Shown here piece after piece: positions 1 through 6,308 of a DNA stretch of 11,971 bases (position 1 is the stretch's first letter; every line of letters starts with the position of its first letter). Source of the stretch: Solirubrobacterales bacterium (GTDB taxonomy: Bacteria; Actinomycetota; Thermoleophilia; Solirubrobacterales; Solirubrobacteraceae); NCBI GenBank assembly GCA_019240015.1, contig JAFAZB010000384.1, positions 1-11,971 on the forward strand. Direction: 5' to 3'. The translations under genes were made by a program, and so were the position numbers. Under the pieces are notes generated by a model that was given only the letters and a program-made list of their open reading frames with translations, had not been told where the DNA came from and ran no database searches.

Positions 1-361
1 CGCGCGCACCCCGATCACCAGCTCGATCACCAGGATCATCCCCGCCGAGGTCCAGACGGCGACGCTGACCGCGGTCGCGAGCCCCGCGCTCCCCACCCAG
101 CACGCCAACACCGCCAGCAGCGGGACCACCGCGCCCGCCAGCACCCCGAGCTCGCCGACCATCGTCTCGGTCAGTGCCGCCACCTCGGTCGAGCCGCCGC
201 GCGGTCAGCTCCGAGTAGGAGTGGGCGAGCCAGTAGAGGACCAAGGTGATCGCCACCGCGGCGATCGTTTCCGGGTAGGTCTCGCTTCGCGCGCCCTCGG
301 CTGCGAGTAGTGCCCCCACCGCGATCGTTCCGTACACCACTCCCGCGGGATTGGCAGGCAT
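1..361 (-). pseudogene. Small multi-pass membrane protein, 3' end off window, apparent frameshift
   Basis: Reading the minus strand from an ATG at 361 gives MPANPAGVVYGTIAVGALL and then two hydrophobic segments (about residues 7-22 and 32-47, the second ending in LYWLAHSYSE). After about residue 55 this frame turns into low-complexity Gly/Arg/Asp sequence typical of a wrong frame. The +1 frame then takes over with two more clear membrane segments (ELGVLAGAVVPLLAVLACWV and a segment ending in SAGMILVIELVIGVRA) that stay open to the window edge. The two halves look like one four-helix membrane protein split by one extra base (or two missing) between about 207 and 184; the second frame has a TGA at 207-205, so the switch must lie after it. 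It could be a real mutation, a sequencing error, or two overlapping genes with the second starting at the GTG at 183. I do not recognise a function. It is divergent from the gene at 453. Confidence 0.6.
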
Positions 362-369
362 GACGTCAT
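360..369. other. 10-bp perfect palindrome at a divergent start
   Basis: ATGACGTCAT is identical to its reverse complement and overlaps the minus-strand start codon at 361-359. It sits in the 91-bp gap between divergent genes, where an operator could act. A 10-bp palindrome can occur by chance, so a regulatory role is only a possibility. Confidence 0.2.
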
Positions 370-413
370 TCTGTTGCAGTTGGCGGACCGAACAGGGAGC
401 CCGCAACCACCCG

Positions 414-452
414 TTCACACCGCCCGAGTCGAAGCTACTACCCTGTAGCATT
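414..452 (+). promoter_or_regulatory. Putative promoter of the gene at 453 (leaderless)
   Basis: A TACCCT hexamer at 439-444 fits the actinobacterial TANNNT -10 pattern, and TTCACA at 414-419 is a possible -35 with a 19-bp spacer. The -10 box ends 9 nt before the ATG at 453, so transcription would begin at or next to the start codon. There is no Shine-Dalgarno sequence before the ATG, which agrees with a leaderless message. The same TACCCT box occurs at the same distance before the starts at 894 and 2513. Confidence 0.5.
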
Positions 453-839
453 ATGGTTCCAAGCTCTACTCCCGGGGTGCTGCTGGGCCAGTCCCACCGG
501 CTAGCGGGCGGCCCGCGCATCGGTCTGCGGCTGGCCCGGAGCCGAGACCTGCCCGGGATCGGTGCGCTCGCCCAGCGCGCGGGAATCGAGCTGGAAGGGC
601 TCGAGCTGGCACGCCTGGTGCGGTTTCATCCCCGCCGCCGGATCGTCATCTGCGCCACCGCGCTACTCGGCCAGCGCGAGACCCTGGTGGGGGTGGGAGA
701 GATCGACCTGGGCGAGGGGACCGGTGGCCAACCCACGAGGCTGATCGTGGACGCGCGAATCGCCGACGGGCTCGAGCAGCTGTTGCGGCGTGCGCTCGTC
801 GATCAGGCCGGCGTCGTCAACCGGTCGCTGGCGGCGTAG
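453..839 (+). CDS. Small GNAT-related (acetyltransferase-like) hypothetical protein
   Basis: This encodes 128 residues. The segment IGLRLARSRDLPGIGALAQR (about 23-42) resembles the first strand and helix of GNAT N-acetyltransferases, and RRRIVICATALLG followed by ETLVGVGEIDL (about 61-86) resembles the following beta strands. The acetyl-CoA-binding R/Q-x-x-G-x-G/A loop is not visible, and the chain ends soon after a short helix (GLEQLLRRALVDQAG). It is therefore either a GNAT-fold remnant or a reduced, possibly non-catalytic domain. The start at 453 is chosen because upstream in-frame codons look non-coding and a TACCCT box lies 9 nt upstream; an in-frame ATG at 351 would overlap the divergent gene. 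It is followed after 54 bp by the aldehyde dehydrogenase, which seems to have its own promoter. Coding is fairly likely; the family assignment is tentative. Confidence 0.55.
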   Translation: MVPSSTPGVLLGQSHRLAGGPRIGLRLARSRDLPGIGALAQRAGIELEGLELARLVRFHPRRRIVICATALLGQRETLVGVGEIDLGEGTGGQPTRLIVDARIADGLEQLLRRALVDQAGVVNRSLAA

Positions 840-879
840 CCGGCCCCAGCCGTCCGACACGGCAGGAGCGGGACCTCAG

Positions 880-893
880 TACCCTCCGAGTCA
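880..893 (+). promoter_or_regulatory. Putative -10 box of the aldehyde dehydrogenase gene (leaderless)
   Basis: TACCCT at 880-885 ends 9 nt before the GTG at 894, the same geometry as at 439-444. A weak -35 candidate, CCGACA at 854-859, leaves a 20-bp spacer. AGGAG at 864-868 is too far from the GTG to act as a ribosome binding site, so leaderless initiation is the simpler reading. Confidence 0.45.
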
Positions 894-2483
894 GTGCAGG
901 CTGCCACCGCCACGGCGACCCTCGAGTCATTCAACCCCGCCACCGGGGAGCGCCTCGGAGCGGTCGAGATCACACCCCCGGAAGGGGTCCAGTCGGTCGT
1001 GGACGCGGTCGCCCGAGTGCAGCCGGTGTGGGCGCAGCTGCCGCTGTCCGAGCGCGCGCGCTACATGGAGCGGGCCGGCCAGGCGCTGCTCGATGAGTCC
1101 GACGAGATCCGGGACCTGATCGTCGGCGAGCAGGGCAAGCCTCGCAACGAGGCGTTCTCGATGGAGCTACTGCCGACGATCGACGCCCTGCACTGGATCG
1201 CATCGGATGCCCAGCAGATCCTCGCCGACGAGAAGGTCCCGATGCCGCAGCTGTTCCTGAAGACCAAGCGCGCCGCGTTCACTTACGAGCCGCTTGGGGT
1301 GATCGGGGTCATCTCTCCGTGGAACTATCCATGGAGCATTCCCTTCGGGGAGGTCGCGCTGGCGCTGATGGCCGGCAATGGCGTGGTGCTCAAGCCCGCC
1401 TCGCTGACGCCGCTGATTGGGGAGCGGATCGCGCAGCTGCTCGAGCGGGCAGGCCTCCCCGAGGGCTTGGTGCGGGTGATCCACGGGCCCCGCACCGGCT
1501 CCGCGTTGGTCGAGTCGAGCGTCGCGAAGGTGTTCTTCACCGGCTCGGTGCAGACCGGCCGCGGCGTCGGAGAGGCCTGCGCTCGACGACTCAAGGGCTC
1601 GGTGCTCGAGCTGGGCGGCAAGGATCCGATGATCGTGTTGCCCGACGCTCGCCTCGAGCACGCGATCGCCGGCGCTGCCTGGGGAGGGTTCGCGAACGCC
1701 GGACAGACGTGCTCCGGGATCGAGCGGGTCTACGTCGCCAGCGAGGTGGCCGAGCGGTTCATCGATGGCGTGGTGGAGCGGGCTCGGGCGCTGCGGGTGG
1801 GCGACCCGATGGAGTGGGAGACCGAGATCGGCCCGATGGTCTCCCGCGAGCAGTTCGAGACGGTGCGGGAGCTGGTCGACGACGCCGTGGCGGCGGGGGC
1901 GTCGATCCTGTGCGGCGGTCCGGTCGACCCACCGGCGGGGCTCGAGGGAGACTTCTACGCTCCCGCGGTGCTCACCGGCGTGACGCACAAGATGCGCATC
2001 ATGCGCGAGGAGATCTTCGGCCCGGTGCTGCCGATCATGGTCGTCGACAGCGAGGAGGAGGCGCTGGCGCTGGCGAACGACAGCGAGTTCGGGCTCGGCG
2101 CGTCGGTCTGGACCTCCGACCGGGCTCACGGCGAGCGGATCGCGCGGGAGCTCCAGTCGGGGATGGTCTGGATCAACGACCACATGTTCAGCCACGGCGC
2201 GTGTCAGTGCTCATGGGGCGGCGTCAAGGAGTCGGGGCTGGGCCGGACCCACTCGAAGTTCGGCCTGTACGAATGCGTGAACGTCAAGCTGCGCGTGTGG
2301 GAGCCCTCGGCCGTGCGCAACCCCTGGTGGCACCCCTACGACGAGACCCTGGGCAAGGCGCTCCGCCAGACCGCCGCCGTGCTGTACGGACGCCCCGCGC
2401 TCAGAGCCGCGGCGCTCAAGCAGGGAGTCGGGCCGCTGCTGAAACTCGGCGGGCGGCTGGCGCGCGACGCCGCCAGGCGGTAG
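894..2483 (+). CDS. NAD(P)-dependent aldehyde dehydrogenase, with C-terminal extension
   Basis: The 529-residue protein belongs to the aldehyde dehydrogenase superfamily, soluble enzymes that oxidise an aldehyde to the acid with NAD(P)+. Family marks are all present: ISPWNYPW (about 140-147, oxyanion Asn144), KPAS (167-170, cofactor-binding Lys), FTGSVQTGRGV (215-225, Rossmann loop), VLELGGKDP (237-245, general-base Glu239), FANAGQTCSG (266-275, nucleophile Cys273) and EEIFGP (372-377). The catalytic set is intact, so the enzyme should be active. The usual end of the family is reached near 468; about 60 more residues follow, beginning with a PWWHPYDE motif (477-484) and ending in a basic, helix-prone tail. 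The substrate cannot be told from sequence; succinate-semialdehyde or medium-chain aldehydes are common for relatives. The GTG at 894 is preferred because it lies just behind the TACCCT box and yields the normal ALDH N-terminus (SFNPATGE). It appears to be its own transcription unit or to read through into 2513. Confidence 0.95.
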   Translation: MQAATATATLESFNPATGERLGAVEITPPEGVQSVVDAVARVQPVWAQLPLSERARYMERAGQALLDESDEIRDLIVGEQGKPRNEAFSMELLPTIDALHWIASDAQQILADEKVPMPQLFLKTKRAAFTYEPLGVIGVISPWNYPWSIPFGEVALALMAGNGVVLKPASLTPLIGERIAQLLERAGLPEGLVRVIHGPRTGSALVESSVAKVFFTGSVQTGRGVGEACARRLKGSVLELGGKDPMIVLPDARLEHAIAGAAWGGFANAGQTCSGIERVYVASEVAERFIDGVVERARALRVGDPMEWETEIGPMVSREQFETVRELVDDAVAAGASILCGGPVDPPAGLEGDFYAPAVLTGVTHKMRIMREEIFGPVLPIMVVDSEEEALALANDSEFGLGASVWTSDRAHGERIARELQSGMVWINDHMFSHGACQCSWGGVKESGLGRTHSKFGLYECVNVKLRVWEPSAVRNPWWHPYDETLGKALRQTAAVLYGRPALRAAALKQGVGPLLKLGGRLARDAARR

Positions 2484-2499
2484 CTCGCTCCCGCCCGGC

Positions 2500-2512
2500 T
2501 ACCCTTTCCCAC
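2500..2512 (+). promoter_or_regulatory. Putative -10 box for the siroheme/Moco/heme operon (leaderless)
   Basis: TACCCT at 2500-2505 ends 8 nt before the ATG at 2513, within the 29-bp gap after the aldehyde dehydrogenase stop. The bases between are pyrimidine-rich (TTCCCAC), with no Shine-Dalgarno. No convincing -35 element is seen. This is the only promoter-like sequence noticed ahead of the twelve-gene run ending at 11761. Confidence 0.45.
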
Positions 2513-3244
2513 ATGCCTGCCCAGGCCTACGCCGGCAAGGAATGCGTCTGCCAGCTGCGCATGGGGATCTGCGATCAGTCGTGCGTGCAGGGGATGCTCG
2601 AGACGCCGTTCTACATCGCTTGCCTGCGGCTCACCGGCCGCCGCTGCCTGGTGGTGGGCGGGGGCGACGTGGGACTCGAGAAGGTCGAGGGCCTGCTCGC
2701 CTGCGACGCTGATGTGACGCTCGTCGCGCCGAGCGCCCACCCCGAGCTCGTGCAGCTCGCGCTCGAGGGCTCGATTCGATGGCGGCAGCGCGAATACGGC
2801 GCTGGGGACCTCGAGAGATGTCTGCTCGCGATCGCGGCGACCGACGACACGGCGGTCAACATCCGTGTGTTCGAAGACGCGGAGGCCCGGGCGATGCTCG
2901 TCAACGTCGTCGACGTCCCGCCGCTGTGCAATTTCATCCTCCCGGCGATCGTTCGAACCGGCCCGGTGGCGGTGGCGATCTCCACCGCGGGCGCCTCGCC
3001 GGCGCTCGCCAAGCGGATGAAGCGCGAGATCGGCGAGCTGTTCGGCGAGCCCTACGCGCTGCTGGCGATCCTGCTCAACGAGGCGCGTGGCTGGGCCAAG
3101 GCCACGCTTCCCACCTATCAGGACCGCAAGCAGTTCTTCGAGTCGATCGTCAACGGCGAGCCCGATCCGATCGAGCTGCTGCGAGTCGGCGAGCTCGAAG
3201 GCGTGCGCGAGCTGATCGAGTCGGCTCAGCGCGCGTACGCGTGA
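2513..3244 (+). CDS. Siroheme synthase: precorrin-2 dehydrogenase / sirohydrochlorin ferrochelatase (CysG N-terminal/Met8p type)
   Basis: The 243-residue protein matches the Met8p/CysG-B family, which oxidises precorrin-2 to sirohydrochlorin with NAD+ and can insert iron to give siroheme. The NAD-binding motif RRCLVVGGGDVGLEKVEGLL spans about 43-62, LLAIAATDD (104-112) holds the conserved catalytic Asp, and AISTAGASPALAKRMKREI (155-173) is the serine-containing dimerisation/active-site stretch. Relatives usually start a few residues before the first beta strand, equivalent to the Met at 28 (2594). Here a 27-residue extension carries Cys11, Cys13, Cys20 and Cys24 (C-x-C-x6-C-x3-C), which is unusual. 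The start at 2513 is favoured by the TACCCT box 8 nt upstream; Met28 has no good ribosome binding site. The gene overlaps moaC by GTGA (3241-3244). Precorrin-2 would be supplied by the CobA half of the protein at 8763. Dehydrogenase activity is well supported; chelatase activity is inferred from the family. Confidence 0.9.
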   Translation: MPAQAYAGKECVCQLRMGICDQSCVQGMLETPFYIACLRLTGRRCLVVGGGDVGLEKVEGLLACDADVTLVAPSAHPELVQLALEGSIRWRQREYGAGDLERCLLAIAATDDTAVNIRVFEDAEARAMLVNVVDVPPLCNFILPAIVRTGPVAVAISTAGASPALAKRMKREIGELFGEPYALLAILLNEARGWAKATLPTYQDRKQFFESIVNGEPDPIELLRVGELEGVRELIESAQRAYA

Positions 3245-3723
3245 GCGAGCTCAGCCACCTCGACGCCGCCGGGCGGGCTCGGATGGTCGACGTCGGTGAC
3301 AAACCGGCCTCCGAGCGCCGCGCGCTTGCCCAGGCGGTCGTCCGGGTCACGCCTGCGACCGCGCGCGTCGTCGCAGCGGGCGATGCGCCGAAGGGAGATG
3401 TGCTCGGGGTCGCCCGGATCGCCGGGATCCAGGCCGCCAAGCGGACCTCGGAGCTGATCCCGCTGTGCCATCCCCTGGGTCTGTCGTTCGTCGGCGTCGA
3501 GGCCACCGTCGACGTCGACGCCGGCGAGGTGCTGCTGAGCGCCGAGGCGCGCACGACGGGACAGACGGGGGTGGAGATGGAGGCGATGACCGCCGCCGCG
3601 GTGGCTGCGCTGACCGTGTACGACATGGTCAAGGGGATCGAGCGCGGCGCCGAGGTCGGATCGGTGCAGCTGCTCGAGAAGTCCGGCGGCCGCGCGGGGC
3701 TCTGGCGGCGGGCCGGAGCGTGA
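3241..3723 (+). CDS. moaC: Cyclic pyranopterin monophosphate synthase MoaC
   Basis: MoaC acts after MoaA in molybdenum cofactor synthesis, converting the 3',8-cyclo-GTP product to cyclic pyranopterin monophosphate. The 160-residue length is typical. Visible conserved blocks are MVDVGDKPASERRA (15-28), KGDVLGVARIAG (51-62), ELIPLCHPL (71-79), TGQTGVEMEAMTAA (106-119) and TVYDMVKG (125-132). Lys51, His77, Asp128 and Lys131 fall at the same positions as the key residues of the E. coli enzyme, so activity is expected. The GTG start overlaps the stop of the siroheme synthase (GTGA), and the stop overlaps the next GTG in the same way, implying translational coupling. MoaA is not in the window. Confidence 0.97.
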   Translation: MSELSHLDAAGRARMVDVGDKPASERRALAQAVVRVTPATARVVAAGDAPKGDVLGVARIAGIQAAKRTSELIPLCHPLGLSFVGVEATVDVDAGEVLLSAEARTTGQTGVEMEAMTAAAVAALTVYDMVKGIERGAEVGSVQLLEKSGGRAGLWRRAGA

Positions 3724-4244
3724 AGACAGCGATCGTCACGATCTCGACCTCGGTCGCCGGTGGCCGTGCCGAGGATCTCTCGGGTGCTGCGCTGGTCGAG
3801 CTGGCCAGCGCCGCCGGGGCGGAGGTGGTGGCGCACGAGGTGCTGGCCGATGACGCGGTGGCGATCGAGCAGACGCTGAGGCGCCACGCGAGCGCGGGCG
3901 TCTCGCTGATCTTTACGACCGGGGGAACCGGGCTGACCCCGGACGACGTCACCCCCGAGGCGACTCGCGCGGTGATCGATCGCGACGCCCCCGGCTTCGC
4001 CGAGGCGATGCGGGCCGAGTCGCTGACGCACACGCCGCTGGGGATTCTCTCCAGAGGCGTCTCCGGGATCGCCGGCCGCACGCTGATCATCAATTTCCCC
4101 GGCAACCCGAAAGCGGTCCGCCAGCTGTTCCCGGTGATTGCGCCGACGCTCGGGCACGCCGTCGCGACGCTCCAGCGGGACGGCCCCGCCCCGGATGGCC
4201 CGCACGCCGGGCACGAGGCCCGTGGCGGACACGCCGGCCGTTGA
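3720..4244 (+). CDS. mog: Molybdopterin adenylyltransferase / MoaB-Mog family protein
   Basis: The 174-residue protein has the MoCF_biosynth fold of MogA/MoaB, which in Mog-type enzymes activates molybdopterin with ATP to form adenylyl-molybdopterin. The N-terminus KTAIVTISTSVAGGRAEDLSG and the signature TTGGTGLTPDDVTPEAT (66-82) are diagnostic, the latter carrying the Asp of the active-site loop. GFAEAMRAESL (92-102), TPLGILSRGVSGIAGRTLI (105-123) and NFPGNPKAV (125-133) are further family marks. The GTG start lies inside the moaC stop (GTGA). The last 16 codons or so overlap the start of ccmA and read as a Gly/His/Ala-rich tail, probably without structure. MogA versus MoaB cannot be settled from sequence alone; either serves Moco synthesis. 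Confidence 0.92.
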   Translation: MKTAIVTISTSVAGGRAEDLSGAALVELASAAGAEVVAHEVLADDAVAIEQTLRRHASAGVSLIFTTGGTGLTPDDVTPEATRAVIDRDAPGFAEAMRAESLTHTPLGILSRGVSGIAGRTLIINFPGNPKAVRQLFPVIAPTLGHAVATLQRDGPAPDGPHAGHEARGGHAGR

Positions 4245-4908
4245 GCTGCGCGGTCTCACCCGCCATTTCGGCGAGCGGACCGCGCTCCGGGAGGTGTCGG
4301 TACGAGTACCGGCGGGCGCGACGCTGGCGGTGCTCGGCCGCAACGGCGCGGGCAAGTCGACCTTGCTGCGGATCCTGGCGACGCTCCTGCGCCCCCACGG
4401 CGGCGAGGTTTCGGTGCTCGGCGACCCGTTGCCGCGACGCGCTTTTGCGGTCCGGGGCAAGGTCGGGCTGCTGGCGCACGAGCCGCTGCTCTACCGGGAT
4501 CTGAGCGGACGGGAGAACCTGCTCTACCACGCGCGGCTGCACGCGGTCGGGCGTGAGCGGGTGGACAGCCTGCTGTCTGCGGTGGGCATGGAGCGCCGCG
4601 CGCAGGAGCCGGTGCGCTCCCTCTCACAGGGAATGGTTCAGCGTCTGGCCGTGTGCCGGGCGGTGTTGCACGAGCCGGCGCTGCTGTTGCTCGACGAGCC
4701 CCGCGCCAACCTCGATCCCGGCGCCAGCGAGCTGGTCGAGCCGCTGATCGGGCGCGCCTCGCGGTGCACCCGCGTGCTGACCAGCCACGATCCGCAGTCC
4801 GCGCTCGCTGAAGCCGACCTGGTGCTTGGGTTGAGGGATGGCCGGCCTCAGTTCGTGGGCGCTCCGGGCGAGCTCGCCGGCGCGACGCTGAAGGAGCTGT
4901 ACGCATGA
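4195..4908 (+). CDS. ccmA: Heme ABC exporter ATP-binding protein CcmA
   Basis: This is the ATPase of the CcmABCD complex, which releases holo-CcmE during System I cytochrome c maturation. In the 237-residue form counted from the ATG at 4195, Walker A is GRNGAGKST (48-56), the ABC signature is LSQGM (143-147), Walker B is LLLLDEP (163-169), and the switch His198 lies in LTSHDP. GLLAHEPLLYRDLSGRENL (91-109) matches the CcmA-type Q-loop region. No good ribosome binding site is seen for the ATG; a GTG at 4222 (VADTPAVELRGL) would give 228 residues, a more usual N-terminus, and is nearly as likely. Either start overlaps the mog gene (by 50 or 23 nt). The 3' end overlaps ccmB by ATGA. The protein could be confused with general ABC ATPases, but the neighbouring ccmB and ccmC settle the role. 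Confidence 0.93.
   Translation: MARTPGTRPVADTPAVELRGLTRHFGERTALREVSVRVPAGATLAVLGRNGAGKSTLLRILATLLRPHGGEVSVLGDPLPRRAFAVRGKVGLLAHEPLLYRDLSGRENLLYHARLHAVGRERVDSLLSAVGMERRAQEPVRSLSQGMVQRLAVCRAVLHEPALLLLDEPRANLDPGASELVEPLIGRASRCTRVLTSHDPQSALAEADLVLGLRDGRPQFVGAPGELAGATLKELYA
4891..4896 (+). promoter_or_regulatory. Ribosome binding site of ccmB
   Basis: AAGGAG lies 8 nt before the ATG at 4905, inside the 3' end of ccmA. It is one of two good Shine-Dalgarno sequences in the cluster and fixes the ccmB start. Confidence 0.7.
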
Positions 4909-5576
4909 GGACCGCCCTGACGGTGCTTCGCAAGGACCTGCGGCTCGAGCTGCGGACCCTGGAGACGGTGCCGGCGATGGCGCTGTTCGCGGTGAGCACG
5001 TTCGTGGTCTTCCACTTCGGACTGGGTCGCGTCACGATCGACGGCCAGCTCGCCGCGGGAGTGCTGACCGCAACCCTGCTGTTCGCAGCGATGCTGGGGA
5101 TCAACCGCTTGTTCGTCGCCGAGCGCGAGCAGGGTGGCTTCGACGCGTTCCTGCTCGCTCCGGTCGACCGCACCGCGCTGCTGATCGCCAAGGCCGCCGC
5201 GCTGTTCGTGTTCCTCACGCTGCTGGAGGTCGTCGCGGTGCCGGCATTCGCGCTGTTGCTGCTCGGGCCGTCGTTGGGACCGCCGCTGCCGGGGCTGATC
5301 GCCGTGCTGGCGCTCGCCGACCTAGGGATCGCCGTGATCGGCACCCTGGTGTCGGCGATCGCCGTTCATACCCGCGCCCGCGACCTGATCGGGCCGCTGC
5401 TCGGACTCCCGCTGCTGATTCCGGCGCTGCTGGCCACGGCCCGCGCCGCGGGGCCGCTGCTGGCGAGCCACGCGACCACCTCGCCCCCAGGCAAGTGGAT
5501 CGCGATCCTCGCTCTTTATGATGTGGTGTTCGCGCTGCTCGCCTACGCGGTGTTCGACTTCCTGCTGGAGGACTGA
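4905..5576 (+). CDS. ccmB: Heme exporter membrane subunit CcmB
   Basis: CcmB is the ABC-type integral membrane partner of CcmA. The 223-residue length is close to the usual 220. Six hydrophobic segments are visible at about 23-40, 49-67, 91-119, 128-154, 160-180 and 198-220. The family loop EREQGGFDAFLLAPVDR (73-89), which in relatives has the form ERxxGxLxxLLLSPxDR, contacts the ATPase. The ATG overlaps the ccmA stop and has a good Shine-Dalgarno sequence 8 nt upstream. The gene ends 3 nt before the ccmC start, and its last codons contain the ccmC ribosome binding site. Confidence 0.93.
   Translation: MRTALTVLRKDLRLELRTLETVPAMALFAVSTFVVFHFGLGRVTIDGQLAAGVLTATLLFAAMLGINRLFVAEREQGGFDAFLLAPVDRTALLIAKAAALFVFLTLLEVVAVPAFALLLLGPSLGPPLPGLIAVLALADLGIAVIGTLVSAIAVHTRARDLIGPLLGLPLLIPALLATARAAGPLLASHATTSPPGKWIAILALYDVVFALLAYAVFDFLLED
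5567..5572 (+). promoter_or_regulatory. Strong ribosome binding site deciding the TTG start of ccmC
   Basis: GGAGGA at the end of ccmB is 7 nt before a TTG at 5580. No ATG or GTG lies nearby in frame, and the TTG gives a normal CcmC N-terminus, so this site supports initiation at TTG. Confidence 0.75.
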
Positions 5577-5579
5577 GCC

Positions 5580-6308
5580 TTGACCATCTACGGGAAGGGT
5601 CTTCGGGGACTCTCTCTCGCCACGATCGCCACGCTCAGCGTCGCCTTTTCGCTGGTGTTCTTCTACGCCCCGCTCGACGCCGACCAGGGGTTCGTGCAGA
5701 AGATCTTCTACCTCCACGTGCCGCTGGCGATCGTCTCGCTGTGCGGGTTCGTGTTCGGCGCCGCGCTCGCGGTCGGCTACCTGCGCACGGGCGACCGGCG
5801 CTGGGACATGCGCTCCTACGTTGCGATCCACATGGCGCTGATCTTCGGGATCGGCGGGCTGATCACGGGATCGATCTGGGCCAAGGCCTCCTGGGGGCAC
5901 TGGTGGGTGTGGAGCGAGCCCACGCTGGTGTCGTTCCTGATCGTGCTGCTGCTGTTCGCCACCTATCAGCCACTGCGCTTCTCGATCGAGGACCCCGAGC
6001 GCCAGGCCCGCTACGCGAGCGTCTTCTCGGTGATCGCCGGCGCGTTCGTGCCGCTCAACTTCCTCGCCGTACGCCTCGCCCAGGAGTACGTGCACCCGCG
6101 GGTGCTGACGCTCGGCGGCGGCAACCTCCCGGGCCCGATGCGGCTCACCTTCCTGATCTCGCTGGCCGGCATCGGACTCCTGTACGTGACCATGTGGAAG
6201 TACGAGATGACCGCCAAGAACGCCCGCATGCAGCTGCGCGCGCTACGCCGGGCGCTGCTCGGCGATGACGCCGTCCGACCCGCGGGCAGGAGCGCGGCGC
6301 CGTCGTGA
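5580..6308 (+). CDS. ccmC: Heme exporter/handling protein CcmC
   Basis: CcmC binds heme at the outer face of the membrane and delivers it to CcmE. The 242-residue protein has about six membrane segments. It carries the WWD-domain core WGHWWVW (105-111) and candidate axial heme ligands His46 (FYLHVPLA) and His172 (EYVHPRV) in the expected flanking loops. After the core the text is SEPTLVSFLIV, where the classical motif reads W-D-x-R-L-T, so the Asp and Arg are not in their usual form. The CcsA/CcmF families share the WWD motif, but the length, YLHVP block and position after ccmB favour CcmC. The C-terminus after about 213 is a basic cytoplasmic tail. It starts with TTG behind a strong GGAGGA and overlaps ccmD by GTGA at 6305-6308. 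Confidence 0.92.
   Translation: MTIYGKGLRGLSLATIATLSVAFSLVFFYAPLDADQGFVQKIFYLHVPLAIVSLCGFVFGAALAVGYLRTGDRRWDMRSYVAIHMALIFGIGGLITGSIWAKASWGHWWVWSEPTLVSFLIVLLLFATYQPLRFSIEDPERQARYASVFSVIAGAFVPLNFLAVRLAQEYVHPRVLTLGGGNLPGPMRLTFLISLAGIGLLYVTMWKYEMTAKNARMQLRALRRALLGDDAVRPAGRSAAPS

Noticed and set aside
849..863. Short inverted repeat GCCGT/ACGGC between the GNAT-like gene and the aldehyde dehydrogenase, as a terminator
   Set aside because: The stem is only 5 bp and no T-run follows; such repeats are common by chance at this GC content.
1167..2195. Long minus-strand open frame opposite the aldehyde dehydrogenase
   Set aside because: It is rich in His, Arg, Asp and Pro with no recognisable domain, as expected for the antisense of a high-GC gene.
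1319..2512. A long plus-strand frame running in front of the siroheme synthase, which could be read as a large N-terminal extension of it
   Set aside because: Its translation before 2513 is Arg/Gly-rich and overlaps the aldehyde dehydrogenase, whose catalytic motifs are all intact in another frame. It is a GC-rich shadow frame.
2513..2590. Separate cysteine-rich leader peptide for attenuation before the siroheme synthase
   Set aside because: The cysteine codons are in the same frame as the enzyme with no stop between them, so it is a protein extension and not a free leader peptide; the idea is kept only as a side note in a finding.
3150..4460. Minus-strand open frame of more than 400 codons opposite moaC, mog and ccmA
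   Set aside because: The sense strand holds three genes with conserved active sites; the antisense translation is low complexity and matches no family I know.
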